From positions 1 through 33,628 of the forward strand of contig JAJJLU010000530.1 of the NCBI GenBank assembly GCA_023807065.1: a stretch of 33,628 nt of DNA, written 5' to 3'. The notes below the pieces were generated by a model that was not told the DNA's origin, searched no databases, and saw only the letters and a program-made list of their open reading frames with translations. A program made the position numbers and the translations under genes. Shown one piece after another: positions 8,262 through 17,263 of the stretch (the stretch's first letter is position 1; every line of letters begins with the position of its first letter). This DNA comes from Isotricha intestinalis (Eukaryota > Ciliophora > Litostomatea > Vestibuliferida > Isotrichidae).

Positions 8262-9455
8262 TTAAATAGTTTTAACATGTATAATACTTTTATTTCCTTT
8301 TTCACTCCAATCATCTCTAGTGACCCACATTTTTTTAAATATTTCCAAAGTAGAAATAACATTTCCTCCAGTCCAACAAGATAATAATCTATTTCCAGGA
8401 CTATGAATTTTAACTTTCATATTTTTAGGAGATAAATATTTAATTTCAGTATGAAATTTTTCTTGAATTCCTTTAAATAAAGTATTTCCTCCACTGATTA
8501 AAACATTAGTATATAAATTTTTCCTTAAATCAATATCAACTTTATTAATGCTTGTGACAATCATTTCTTGAAAACTTAAATGTTCACTTCCAATAATAGA
8601 AGGATTAAATAATATTTCAGGAGCTATACATTTTTCTTCTCCAATTTTAATAGCATTTCCATCAGGTAAATTATATGTATTAGAACTTTCACTTTTATTT
8701 TTATTTCCCCCTAAATCTAAATGACCAGACATATTACTTAAAACACTATTACTATTTCCAATTGCAGTAAAGCAAATTTCTTCTTTCATTTTTCTAACAA
8801 TTTCAAATTCAGAAGTAGTAGAAAAAGAATAACCTTGTTTTTTAAGTAAAGTTTGAAAATATTCTGTAACATCTCTTCCACCATAATTATTTCTAATATA
8901 AGAATTAGGAATAGAATAACCTTCATAAACAACACATGATTGAGTTACTCCTTCTCCACTTTCTAATATAACTCCACTTGTATTTGAAGTACTAAATAAT
9001 GATAATATTGGTTGAGATGCAAAAAAAATTGCAGGAGCACTTAAATTTTCAAATAATGCAGACGCTATTTTTTCCCTATTTATATATGGATTTAATAATG
9101 GTTCTGTTATTAAAATTGGATGTTCTCTTATTTCTTCATTGTTTATTTCTAAATTTTGATATATATATTTAAATACTGTTAATATATCTTGTTCGTTTTC
9201 AAATATTCCGTTTTTTACTGGATAACGTAATTTTAATATTCCTAAATATTTTGAACAGTCTTTTCCTATATATTGTTCTTTCATTTCTTGATTGTCTTTA
9301 CTAAAGGAACGAAGCACTTTTGAATATTTTGGTTCTCCTATATAATTTGGAAATATTGTTTTTGGGGCTTCTTGACCACTTATACCTGCTTTTATTATTC
9401 CACTTCCTATATCTATTATAATAGGTAATTTCAGATATTCTGGCTTGACATCCAT
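8262..9455 (-). CDS. Actin-related protein, ARP1/centractin-like
   Basis: A 397-residue actin-fold protein. Phosphate-loop 1 is DIGSGIIKAG (15-24). FPNYIGEPKY (35-44) matches the FPNYVGRPKH region of centractin, SEFEIVRKMKEE matches SEFEIVKAIKE of ARP1, and the C-terminus has FKKMWVTRDDW, as in ARP1's FKKMWVSKKEY. ARP1 forms the short filament of dynactin, which links dynein to cargo. The second phosphate loop reads LESGEGVTQ (164-172) where actins and ARP1 have LDSGDGVTH. So the positions of actin D154, D157 and H161 are E165, E168 and Q172, while the Q137 equivalent (Q148) is kept. An insertion rich in Asn/Ser lies near 235-265. It is convergent with the PX gene, with 93 bases between their ends. 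ARP1 is the best match, but a divergent ciliate actin is possible. Confidence 0.75.
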   Translation of the reverse strand: MDVKPEYLKLPIIIDIGSGIIKAGISGQEAPKTIFPNYIGEPKYSKVLRSFSKDNQEMKEQYIGKDCSKYLGILKLRYPVKNGIFENEQDILTVFKYIYQNLEINNEEIREHPILITEPLLNPYINREKIASALFENLSAPAIFFASQPILSLFSTSNTSGVILESGEGVTQSCVVYEGYSIPNSYIRNNYGGRDVTEYFQTLLKKQGYSFSTTSEFEIVRKMKEEICFTAIGNSNSVLSNMSGHLDLGGNKNKSESSNTYNLPDGNAIKIGEEKCIAPEILFNPSIIGSEHLSFQEMIVTSINKVDIDLRKNLYTNVLISGGNTLFKGIQEKFHTEIKYLSPKNMKVKIHSPGNRLLSCWTGGNVISTLEIFKKMWVTRDDWSEKGNKSIIHVKTI

Positions 9456-9899
9456 TATTTTTTTAAATAAGTATTCATTTAAAAATTTTATTTAATTTTT
9501 ATCATTATTATTCACATATTTTAAAATTTCTTCTTATTTTTGAATAATTCTTAAATTTATTTACTTAATATCTAAATTTTTAATTTTATTAAATATTAAT
9601 TTTTATTTATCCTTTATAGTATATTATGACTAAAAAAACTTCAGAAATGGAAACTCTTCTATACCTTGAATATTTTACGTGAAATTTAATTTAATTTTTA
9701 CGGATTACTATATTAATATATCTTAAATTAAAGTAAATAAATATAATTGTTTTTTTAAAAATATGGTAAACATAAAAATTTAAATATAATATTATTATCA
9801 GTATATTGATAATTTCTATATGAAAAAAGTTTTTTAAATTTTAAATTTAATAACTATTATTCATTATTTAATTTTTTAACAAAAATATATAATTATAAA
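9456..9899. other. Intergenic spacer between divergent genes
   Basis: A 444-base spacer between two genes pointing away from each other, so it should hold both promoters. It is plain A+T except for 9626-9710, where C and G are more common. That part contains an 18-codon ORF on the plus strand (ATG at 9626, TGA at 9680) with no recognisable product. I see no tRNA or snRNA signature. Confidence 0.5.
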
Positions 9900-11315
9900 A
9901 TGATAGATTTCTTCCCATTTTATTTCAAATCATTTCAACTGAATTATAAATGTAAACCAAAATATTCAAATAATTTTGATATTATAATATCAATTATAAG
10001 CATTATTTCATTTATCCTTACCTTAATTTATTACATAAATGAATCTTTTAGTAAAGAACCTTATTTATATTACCAAAATGAGAAAATTGAAAATATGGCA
10101 AATTATACTTTTTCAAGACTTCCTTTTTTTATTGGATTAGTAGATATACAAAAAAAACAATTTATAACTAATTTTGGGGAAATAATCGCTCCCTATTTAG
10201 TATATAATAATAAAAGTGTTTATACAGAATTAAGAATAAGGCCTTGTAATGATACTGAAATATTGGAATTACAAGAATTATTAACTGGAAAAAAAAATGA
10301 AAATAAAAGTGAATATAATTTTTTAAATGATTATTCAACAATTAATCTTTCTAATAAAAGCAATCAAAACAATTATCTTTTTATTTGTCCTGATTTAGAT
10401 GGTAAAGAATATATTTTAAAAGGAACTCAAAATGTTCTTAGAAATGATGGTTTTATATTTTCATTCCATTTTTTCAAAAGGAGAAATTTGCCAATTGAAA
10501 TTGATTATGAAAGATATCAATTGTTTGTTGTCTGGCCTGATTATTATTTTAATTCTTTAGATTATTATAATCCAATTAAAAAAATAGGAAAATCTGAATT
10601 GTTTTTATTGAAAAATCAAACAATGGAACATTTTTCTATGAATTATCAACAAAATAAATTTATTTCAAATAAAGGATTTTTTATTCAAAAAAAAAATGAA
10701 ATCAATTATTTATCTTATGATTCTATAGAACATAAATCATATACTCAAAGATTGTTTGATCAAGAAAAAGAATATATAAGTCTGGTAACTTTGGATATTT
10801 ATTTAACAAATAAAATCCATATTGATTATATTCAGTATATTAAATTTACTGATGTTTTAACAAAAGTTGTTTCTTTATTCTCTTTTATTATTCAAATTTT
10901 TTCAAAATTGAGTACATTAATTAGAAATAAAACTATATATATTGATTTAATTAATAATTATCAAGATAATGAAATTATAAATAAAAAAATATTTCATGAT
11001 AAGAACAATAATGAATTAATTCTTGATGTTAAATTTTTAAATAATAAAAAAAATCAATATAAATTGAGTTTATGCCACTATTTATTGCCAACTATTTTTT
11101 TTAAAAATAATTCAAGAATAAAATTATATAAATTATATAAAGATTTTTTTGTAAAAGCAATTAGTATTGAAACTTTAATTAATGCTTCGTTACAAATCAA
11201 TGATTTTAATTATTCAAATCATGAAAAACTTAATAATATTGTCAATAATTCTGTCTTTCAAAATGAAGATTATGAAAAAAAACAATATTTAATAGATTAT
11301 GGTGATACTAATTAA
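9900..11315 (+). CDS. Unrecognised two-span membrane protein
   Basis: A 471-residue protein with no family I can name. Residues 26-46 form a strong membrane span (IIISIISIISFILTLIYY) after a short cytoplasmic-type N-terminus with aromatic residues. Residues 50-320 form a large soluble domain with many Tyr and Asn, several N-x-S/T sites and few Cys, probably extracytoplasmic. A second span lies around 325-345 (VVSLFSFIIQIF). The rest (350-471) is Asn/Lys-rich. The short N-terminus, one span, big loop, one span and tail layout is common among ciliate-specific 'transmembrane protein, putative' families. Codon use and composition match neighbouring genes. The role is unknown. Confidence 0.6.
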   Translation: MIDFFPFYFKSFQLNYKCKPKYSNNFDIIISIISIISFILTLIYYINESFSKEPYLYYQNEKIENMANYTFSRLPFFIGLVDIQKKQFITNFGEIIAPYLVYNNKSVYTELRIRPCNDTEILELQELLTGKKNENKSEYNFLNDYSTINLSNKSNQNNYLFICPDLDGKEYILKGTQNVLRNDGFIFSFHFFKRRNLPIEIDYERYQLFVVWPDYYFNSLDYYNPIKKIGKSELFLLKNQTMEHFSMNYQQNKFISNKGFFIQKKNEINYLSYDSIEHKSYTQRLFDQEKEYISLVTLDIYLTNKIHIDYIQYIKFTDVLTKVVSLFSFIIQIFSKLSTLIRNKTIYIDLINNYQDNEIINKKIFHDKNNNELILDVKFLNNKKNQYKLSLCHYLLPTIFFKNNSRIKLYKLYKDFFVKAISIETLINASLQINDFNYSNHEKLNNIVNNSVFQNEDYEKKQYLIDYGDTN

Positions 11316-11822
11316 AAAAATAATTTTAAATAATTAAGATTTTAATGGAAAAAAATAGATTTTTATTTAATCATATATAATAAATTTATTAATTTATCTA
11401 AAGTATATAAAAATTAATTTTAACATTATTTCCCCAAAAATAACATTCATTCATTTATATTGTTTTTTTTATTCTATAAATTTCAACTTAAACTTTTATC
11501 CATAAAAAAATCAAACATATATTTGGTAATTAAATTAATTCATTTTTATATTCATTTAAAAATATAATCTTTTCTTTTAAACATTTTAATAAATGATTAA
11601 TAGAATTTAATAAGTTCTCAGACCAGGATTTATGTTTGATTAATCCATGTTGATTTCTTTTATTATGAATTGAGTGACAAATACATTAATAATTATTTGA
11701 ATTATATTGTAAAATATCTTAATAAATGATGATGTTATTTTTTCAAATAGATTTTAGTTTTTTGGGAATCATAAAATAATTATTTTAATCATTTAAATTT
11801 TAAAAATAATTTTTTTTGAAAA
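11316..11822. other. Intergenic spacer with a B-box-like relic
   Basis: Half a kilobase with no intact gene. The only structure I see is a coding-like fragment on the minus strand at 11530-11685, listed separately. The rest is A+T-rich leader and trailer sequence. Confidence 0.5.
11530..11685 (-). pseudogene. Relic of a B-box/coiled-coil protein
   Basis: On the minus strand 51 codons are open to a TAA. They encode a C-I-C-H-S-I-H-N...QHGLIKHKSWSENLL stretch followed by helix-forming sequence (LLKCLKEKIIFLNEYKNEL). The close Cys/His spacing ending in H-G-L-I-x-H followed by a coiled coil resembles the second half of a B-box zinc finger, the same kind of module found in the mosaic gene at 2459. 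Upstream the frame is closed by TAA at 11686-11688 and again further out, so this looks like a decayed gene fragment. The protein is too short to be certain. Confidence 0.35.
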
Positions 11823-12746
11823 ATGAGGAAATTTAATTGTGATTTAAATTTTGAGCAGTTGAAAATCAGGTGTTGTGGAATAGGAAATTATAATGAAAAT
11901 GGCATTTTTGATGTTTATATATTTGGAGATTCAAATATTTCAAAATCATTTTTATATTATTTTACATATAATTCTTTAGTTAAACAAGATCAAAAAAATC
12001 ACTTATATTTTGAAACTTGGAATACTACTCCTGCTAAAAGATTAAATTATATTTTACCTCTTCAAAAATCAAATAATATTTTATTATTTGACTCTGAGTT
12101 ATATTCCTTAAATAATAAAACTCTAAATAAGGAATTAATAGATGAGGAACAATACATAAGACCAACAATAAATAAAAATGAAAATAAATTATATGGAATG
12201 CTTAGTTTTGCAGGTTTAAAAATTTTTGATTTATCAAAAAAAGAGGAAGAAAAAATATTATATCCAGGTAGAAAAAATTTATTATGTGATTATATATTAT
12301 CAGAAGAAAAAATCATAATGTGTTCTTCTGATCAAAAAATAATATTATATGATATTAGAGAAAATAATTGTGATATTTCAAGAAAGCATAAATGGAATTT
12401 TAATTATTTAACTTGGGGAGATAGAAATTATAAAAGTTTTTATGCATATTCAGAAGAAGAAGAAACAATATTTTTATTTGATTGTAGAAATTTATCACAT
12501 TATAGTGAAATCATTAAAAAAGAAATTTTAGTAGAAAAATTTAAATTTAATGAAAATAATAATAATTTATATATTCAAGAAGTTAATTCAGAAGCTTTAT
12601 TATCAATTGATAAAAATGAAGTTGAAAAAATCTATGAAACAAATAATGATATTATAACATTTGATTTTAATATAGATTTCCAATTACTTTATATATTAAA
12701 ATTAAACAACTCTTTAAACATATTAGATATAAGCACAAAAAAATAA
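11823..12746 (+). CDS. WD40-like beta-propeller protein
   Basis: A 307-residue protein with sparse but repeated beta-propeller features. SSDQKIILYDIREN (about 173-186) has the D-x-x-I-x-L-Y-D-I-R pattern of a WD40 blade. Weaker blades end in IFLFDCRN, LKIFDLSKK and LNILDISTK. Spacing of roughly 40-60 residues between these strand-D motifs fits a single seven-bladed propeller. There is no signal peptide or membrane segment, so it is probably cytosolic or nuclear and acts as a protein-interaction platform. I cannot match it to a named WD40 protein. It ends AAA-TAA and is convergent with the ankyrin gene, which ends 67 bases further on. Confidence 0.5.
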   Translation: MRKFNCDLNFEQLKIRCCGIGNYNENGIFDVYIFGDSNISKSFLYYFTYNSLVKQDQKNHLYFETWNTTPAKRLNYILPLQKSNNILLFDSELYSLNNKTLNKELIDEEQYIRPTINKNENKLYGMLSFAGLKIFDLSKKEEEKILYPGRKNLLCDYILSEEKIIMCSSDQKIILYDIRENNCDISRKHKWNFNYLTWGDRNYKSFYAYSEEEETIFLFDCRNLSHYSEIIKKEILVEKFKFNENNNNLYIQEVNSEALLSIDKNEVEKIYETNNDIITFDFNIDFQLLYILKLNNSLNILDISTKK

Positions 12747-12812
12747 TATAAAAAAATTTAAATTTAAAATAAAAAAATTCTATAGATTAAAAATAAAAAA
12801 AAATATTTATTT

Positions 12813-14235
12813 CTAAATCATTCTCCTTAATCTTTCCTCAGGAATACTAAAGAAAAAGTCTAATCCAGATCTAATTTTTTTTAAACTAGCTTTAATATTA
12901 ACAGTGATTAAATTAATATCAACTAAATTTTTAGCTCTATCAGTGAAAAATTTAATTAATCTATCAGTAGTATAATCGCCAGGTTGTTTTCCAAAATGAT
13001 CTTTTTTAATTGGAGAAGCATATTCATATAATAAAATTTCTGTATTTTCTAAATTATTATAAATACAAGCATAATGTAAAGCAGTTCTCCCAGTAAAATC
13101 TTGAGCATCTATTTTAGCTCCAAAACTTAAAAGTAATCTAATTATATCTCCTCTTGGTCTTTTTGCTGCAATATGAAGAGCAGTTTCATTAAAATCATCA
13201 AACATTTGACATAAATATTTATTTGAAGATAATAATAATTTAACTACAACTTCATTATCATCTTTTATAGCTCCTTTTAATTTATTGAAATCTTCTTTAA
13301 AAAATGATAAATTTTCTAATGAATATTCATGTAATTCTAAAAATTCTGATAAGGATAATTTACTTCTATATAAATGAGCTGCTAAGGTTAATATTATTAC
13401 TAATATTTTTTTCCTTAATTTACGTTTTTTTTCATTTTTTATTCTAATTTCATTTATTTTTTGTGTTCTTTCTATTTCATCTAATTTTTCTTTTTCTATT
13501 ACTTCTGGAAGTTCTGGTTTTTTATGTTTCATTTGATCTTGACAATATTTAATATAATCATTTAAATATAATTGTTTTATTTGTTTTGTTAAATGATTAT
13601 TTTCATTTAATGTTGCTGAGACAGTTTTCATTATATCTTCTTTTAATTTCTTATTTTTTTCATTTGCATATTTTAAGAAATTTACTTTTTCATTTTCTAA
13701 AGCTCCAAAAAATTCAATTTTTGTTTGCTTTTCAGCTTCTTCTTCTTTTTCTTTTTTCATCATCTAAAATATCTTTTATACTTTTTATTTTTAAATGATC
13801 TTTATTTCTTTTTTTTTTTTTACTTTCTTTTACTATATTTTTTTCTTCTTTTTTAAATTCTTCTTCAGTTAAAACTGAAGATATAATATATTGTTTTTTT
13901 CTTTGAGTTGGCATTTTTATATCACTTCTAAACATGTTTTTATTATTTTCAATATCATCTACTTTTTTCTTTTCTTTTTTAAAAAAATTAGTTCTAATAG
14001 AATTATGTTTTTTATGCTCATAAGAATATTCATTTCTATTTGATATTGATTTTAGATATGTTGAATCAAAAGTTGATTCTGTTTGACTTGGTAAATCTCT
14101 TGATAAACGAGTTAATGACATAAATTTATTTATTCCATTGTTCCGTTTTGTTTCTTTATTATTTGATTTATCAATTGATTTATCTATATATTTTCCTGAA
14201 TCAAATGAAAAATATTTTGATTTATTATTTTTCAT
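12813..14235 (-). CDS. Ankyrin-repeat protein, reading frame split near 13750
   Basis: This gene is split over two frames. The first part (14235 to about 13780) encodes some 150 basic, disordered residues. The second frame is open from 13763 to a TAG at 12813 and carries a long Lys/Glu coiled coil, then ankyrin repeats: FNETALHIAAKRPRGDIIRL, FTGRTALHYACIYNNLENT and a third ending KQPGDYT. The frames differ by +1. A GT-AG intron starting at 13781 and ending at 13751 (31 nt) or 13745 (37 nt), or one at 13833-13764 (70 nt), would join them. The smaller sizes match other introns here. An alternative is a sequencing indel in the A-rich tract. The product would be about 450 residues, probably a cytosolic scaffold. 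It is also possible that the second frame is an independent gene starting at one of the two adjacent ATG codons at 13763. Confidence 0.65.
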
Positions 14236-14524
14236 TATTAATATATTTATTATTTTAATATTATAAAGGGAATTGTTGAGAAAATTTTAAATTTTAATTT
14301 ATATTTATATATATTAATTTAAAATCTTGTTTTAAACTTATTTTATACTTAATAATTATGAATTTTTTTTTTCTAAATTTTTATTTTTTACACTTAATAA
14401 ATAAAAATAAAAATAAAATAAAATATGAAAAATATAAAATAAATATAATAAATCAAACAGTAGGGAATTAATTTTAATTATATTATCTATATAATCTGTA
14501 TATTAAAATAATAATAATAATTTA

Positions 14525-15538
14525 ATGAGTATAGACAATAGAACATTATGGATAGGAAATTTAGAACCATGGATAAATTATAAATATCTATTAAATTTTT
14601 TAAAAGAATTAAATATTTATCCTGTTAATATAATTCTAAAACCAAAAAATAATAAAAGAAGAAGTGGTTTCCTAATCTTTGATTCCTATAAAACTGCGAA
14701 TTATGTTTTGAGAAATTTCAATGGATATAAACATAGAAATACATACATTAAATTAAATTGGATCAGAAATGGTAAAAATATAATTCCAAATTTAAATAAA
14801 TATACAGTAAGCTATTTAAAATTTTTATTTTTTTTTTAATAGTTATTTGTTGGAAATTTAGATAAATCAATTACAAATGACGAATTAAAAAACTATTTTC
14901 AAAAACAATATTCTTCGATATTCAAAGTAACAATTATAAAAGAAAAAATAACAAATCAATCAAAAGGATATGCATTTATAGAATTTTCTAATTTACGAGA
15001 ATATCAAAGAGCTTTAAATAATAAAATTCCTATAATTTTAAAAAATCAAAAATTAATAATAAATGCTGGAAAAAATAAATATGACGAAGAAGAAGAAGAT
15101 ATTACTGTAGAATCAACTACGATTGAACATAGTGATTCATCAATCAATATTTCACAAAATATAGAAAATAATTTATCAAATTCTTATTCAAACATTAATA
15201 TAAATAATCAAAGTGAGGTTATTTCTTTTATTAATAATAATGAAAATAAACCAAATATTAAAAAGATTTTTTTAAGAAATAGTAAAGAAGATGATATTGA
15301 TAGTATTAAATTTTCAGAAGGTTTTAAAATTATTAGTAATTTATGTAAAAATGCAAATAAGAAAGTAAAACATTTATCACAATGCAATTATTATTGTAAT
15401 TTAATTTTGTCTAACTTATCTTTCAATAATGTTATTAATAGGGATGTTAATTTATTTACTGGATTTAATGATGTTAATCAAATAATTCCACAGAATCAAT
15501 ATAAATATTATTCTATGAAACCTTTTAGTTTTGCTTAG
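14525..15538 (+). CDS. Two-RRM RNA-binding protein, SECp43/NAM8 type
   Basis: A 325-residue protein in two exons. RRM1 has RNP2 LWIGNL (8-13) and RNP1 RSGFLIFD (46-53). After a 36-nt intron, RRM2 has RNP2 LFVGNL (95-100) and RNP1 KGYAFIEF (135-142). The 'LW(I/M)G(N/D)LEP' opening followed by 'LFVG(N/D)L' is characteristic of the tRNA-Sec-associated SECp43 (TRNAU1AP), yeast NAM8 and plant RBP45/47 group. These bind U-rich RNA and act in splicing or RNA stability. The third RRM of NAM8/RBP45 is absent; the C-terminal 150 residues are Asn/Ser-rich. Without the intron the frame stops at 14839, which would lose RRM2. Removing it joins both RRMs in phase 0. Stop is TAG. No selenocysteine context is visible, so a SECp43 role is not implied. 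Confidence 0.85.
14807..14842 (+). other. 36-nt GT-AG intron
   Basis: Begins GTAAGC after codon ACA and ends TTTTAATAG, phase 0, with an internal T-tract. It falls exactly between the two RRM domains, and the next codons encode the RNP2 motif of RRM2, which makes this the best supported intron of the window. Confidence 0.9.
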
Positions 15539-15847
15539 AATAAGCTTGAAGAGTAGGTATAATATTTAATTATTAAGTGAAAGTTTTAGATTCTTTTTTA
15601 TATATTTATTTCAATCATTATTTAGATTCTTATATATTTTTTTTTAAATATTTTAATATAAACTAAAATTTAACTTTTTTATATTTTATAGATATCTTTT
15701 TATTTTTTATCAAAAATTTTATTTTATTATTTTATACAATAACTTCATAATGTTTGAATAAACAAATTGAATATGGGAAAAAAATTATAAAAATATATAT
15801 TTTAATTTTTTTTGGAAAGTAAATTAAATTTAAAATATTTAAAAATA
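15539..15847. other. Intergenic spacer, nothing recognised
   Basis: About 310 bases of A+T-rich sequence between two genes on the same strand. No coding relic, RNA or repeat is seen. The frame of the next gene stays open upstream to 15812 but contains no ATG there. Confidence 0.6.
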
Positions 15848-16372
15848 ATGGCATACAATCGAACAGTATTAAATAATAATCGAATTTTATATCCTCAATC
15901 AAATTCAGAAGAAATAAATAATGCATTTTCAATAATATTAAATGAACTAAGAAGAAAAGATAATATAATAAAAGAATTAGAATTAAAAGTTCAATCTCTA
16001 GAAATTCAAATTAAAGAATTTGAGAAAATGAATAATATTGAAAGACCAGAACCAACAAATATTATTAATCCAAATATTCAAAATTATTTAAATGGAAAAA
16101 ATTATGAAAATTTTCAAAATAAAAATCAATTAAATACTCCAATGAGTACTCCTAGTGTTGGTGGTAATAATCCTAAAGTAGAAGTTATTAAATTTTTAAA
16201 AGAAGTAAAACAAAAAGTAGATACAAAAACTTTTATTGACTTTACTAAATATATTAAATTATTAAAAAATGAATCAGAAAATAAAAACGAAATTTTACAA
16301 AGAATTAAAATATTATTTCAACCATATTACAATGATTTATATGAAAAATTAGAATTTATAATTTCAAAATAA
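15848..16372 (+). CDS. Small coiled-coil protein with harmonin/PAH-like helical end
   Basis: A 174-residue protein from the first ATG at 15848. Residues about 20-58 form a heptad-rich coiled coil (IIKELELKVQSLEIQIKEFE). Residues 65-105 are an Asn/Pro-rich linker. The C-terminal 65 residues have the pattern V-I-K-F-L-K-E-V-K-x-K ... F-x-x-F-x-K-Y-I ... L-x-R-I-K-x-L-F ... L-x-E-K-L-E-F-I. This is the four-to-five-helix pattern of harmonin-N-like/PAH-type protein-interaction domains (as in RTEL1, harmonin and CCM2). That match is by hydrophobic pattern only. No catalytic residue, signal or membrane span is visible. Confidence 0.6.
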   Translation: MAYNRTVLNNNRILYPQSNSEEINNAFSIILNELRRKDNIIKELELKVQSLEIQIKEFEKMNNIERPEPTNIINPNIQNYLNGKNYENFQNKNQLNTPMSTPSVGGNNPKVEVIKFLKEVKQKVDTKTFIDFTKYIKLLKNESENKNEILQRIKILFQPYYNDLYEKLEFIISK

Positions 16373-16675
16373 AGATTTTATTAAAAATAAATAATTTTAA
16401 TTAAATACAAAAAAAATAGAATATAATATATAAATTAAATATAAAATAATAGAAATCAAAAAAAAAAATGTATTTAATTAAAGAAAAACCTAACAAAACA
16501 AATTTAAAAAGTTAAAAAAAAATATAATTTTATTTAAAAAAAAAAACAAGTCAAAAAAACAATTTAAAAAAATTGTATATAAATTGAAAATAAAAAATTA
16601 AAAAAAAAAATAAATAAAAAATAAAATAAATAAATAATTAAATATAAATCAAATTATATCTTAAAACATTTAAAT
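16373..16675. other. A-rich leader region upstream of RPLP2
   Basis: About 300 bases with a marked A excess on the plus strand and many runs of A. It presumably contains the promoter and 5' leader of the ribosomal P2 gene. No discrete motif can be named. Confidence 0.5.
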
Positions 16676-16993
16676 ATGAAATCATTAGCAGCAGCATTAC
16701 TTTTAGGATTAGGTAATCAAGAAATTTCAGTAGATAATGTAAAAAAAGTTCTCGCAGCAGGAGGTGCTAAAGAAAATGAAGAAGAAATAAAAAAAATTGT
16801 TGATGCAATGAAAGGAAAAAAATGTGATGATTTAGTTAAAGAAGGACTCAAAAAATTAGGAAATATGTCTGTTGGAGGTGGAGAACATGAAGAAAAACAT
16901 GATAAAAAAGGAAAAAAAGAAGAAAAAAAGAAAGAAGAAGAAAAAAAAGAAGAAGAAGAAGAAGAAGACATTGGATTTGGAGGTTTGTTTTAA
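16676..16993 (+). CDS. RPLP2: 60S acidic ribosomal protein P2
   Basis: A 105-residue protein. Residues 1-60 (KSLAAALLLGLGN at 2-14, then ISVDNVKKVLAAGG and IDAMKGK-like helix) match the P2 dimerisation domain: compare MRYVASYLLAALGGN and IKKILDSVG in human P2. It belongs to the stalk of the large subunit, where P1/P2 dimers sit on uL10 and recruit translational GTPases. The hinge, normally Ala-rich, is here a Lys/Glu tract (about 70-97). The C-terminus is DIGFGGLF rather than the almost universal DMGFGLFD: an extra Gly and no final Asp. The coding region is in A-rich sequence, as expected of a highly expressed gene here. A bacterial-type L7/L12 is excluded by sequence. Confidence 0.9.
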   Translation: MKSLAAALLLGLGNQEISVDNVKKVLAAGGAKENEEEIKKIVDAMKGKKCDDLVKEGLKKLGNMSVGGGEHEEKHDKKGKKEEKKKEEEKKEEEEEEDIGFGGLF

Positions 16994-17263
16994 AAAATTT
17001 GTTTCAAAATTATTTAAATATTTTTTATATGCTTACACAATTTTAATATTTTGAAAAAAAAGAGGATCTTTTTCTATTTTTTTTTTTCTTTAAAAGCTTT
17101 ATTTTTTTCTTTTATATTTTTTTCGTTCTTATTATTTTTTTAATTAACTTTATGCTTTAAATAAATAATATTTATATTTATAATTTTATTAAAAATTTTT
17201 AAAAGTTTTTTTAAAGTAATTTACATAATTTTTTTTGTGAAATTTGTTTTCCAAAGAATTTTT
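16994..17263. other. Convergent 3' spacer
   Basis: A 270-base T-rich spacer between the ends of the P2 gene (+) and the multi-exon gene ending at 17264 (-). It probably holds both 3' ends. No hairpin of note is seen. Confidence 0.5.

Noticed and set aside
14525..15538. Selenocysteine machinery or a selenoprotein, because the RRM protein resembles SECp43.
   Set aside because: No in-frame TGA with a downstream hairpin was seen, and the same RRM layout occurs in NAM8 and RBP45-type splicing and stability factors.
16717..17054. Open frames overlapping the P2 gene on the minus strand (84 codons) and in another plus frame (60 codons).
   Set aside because: They are Ser/Phe- or Lys-only translations of the GAA/AAG-rich P2 hinge with no independent coding character; the P2 frame explains the sequence.
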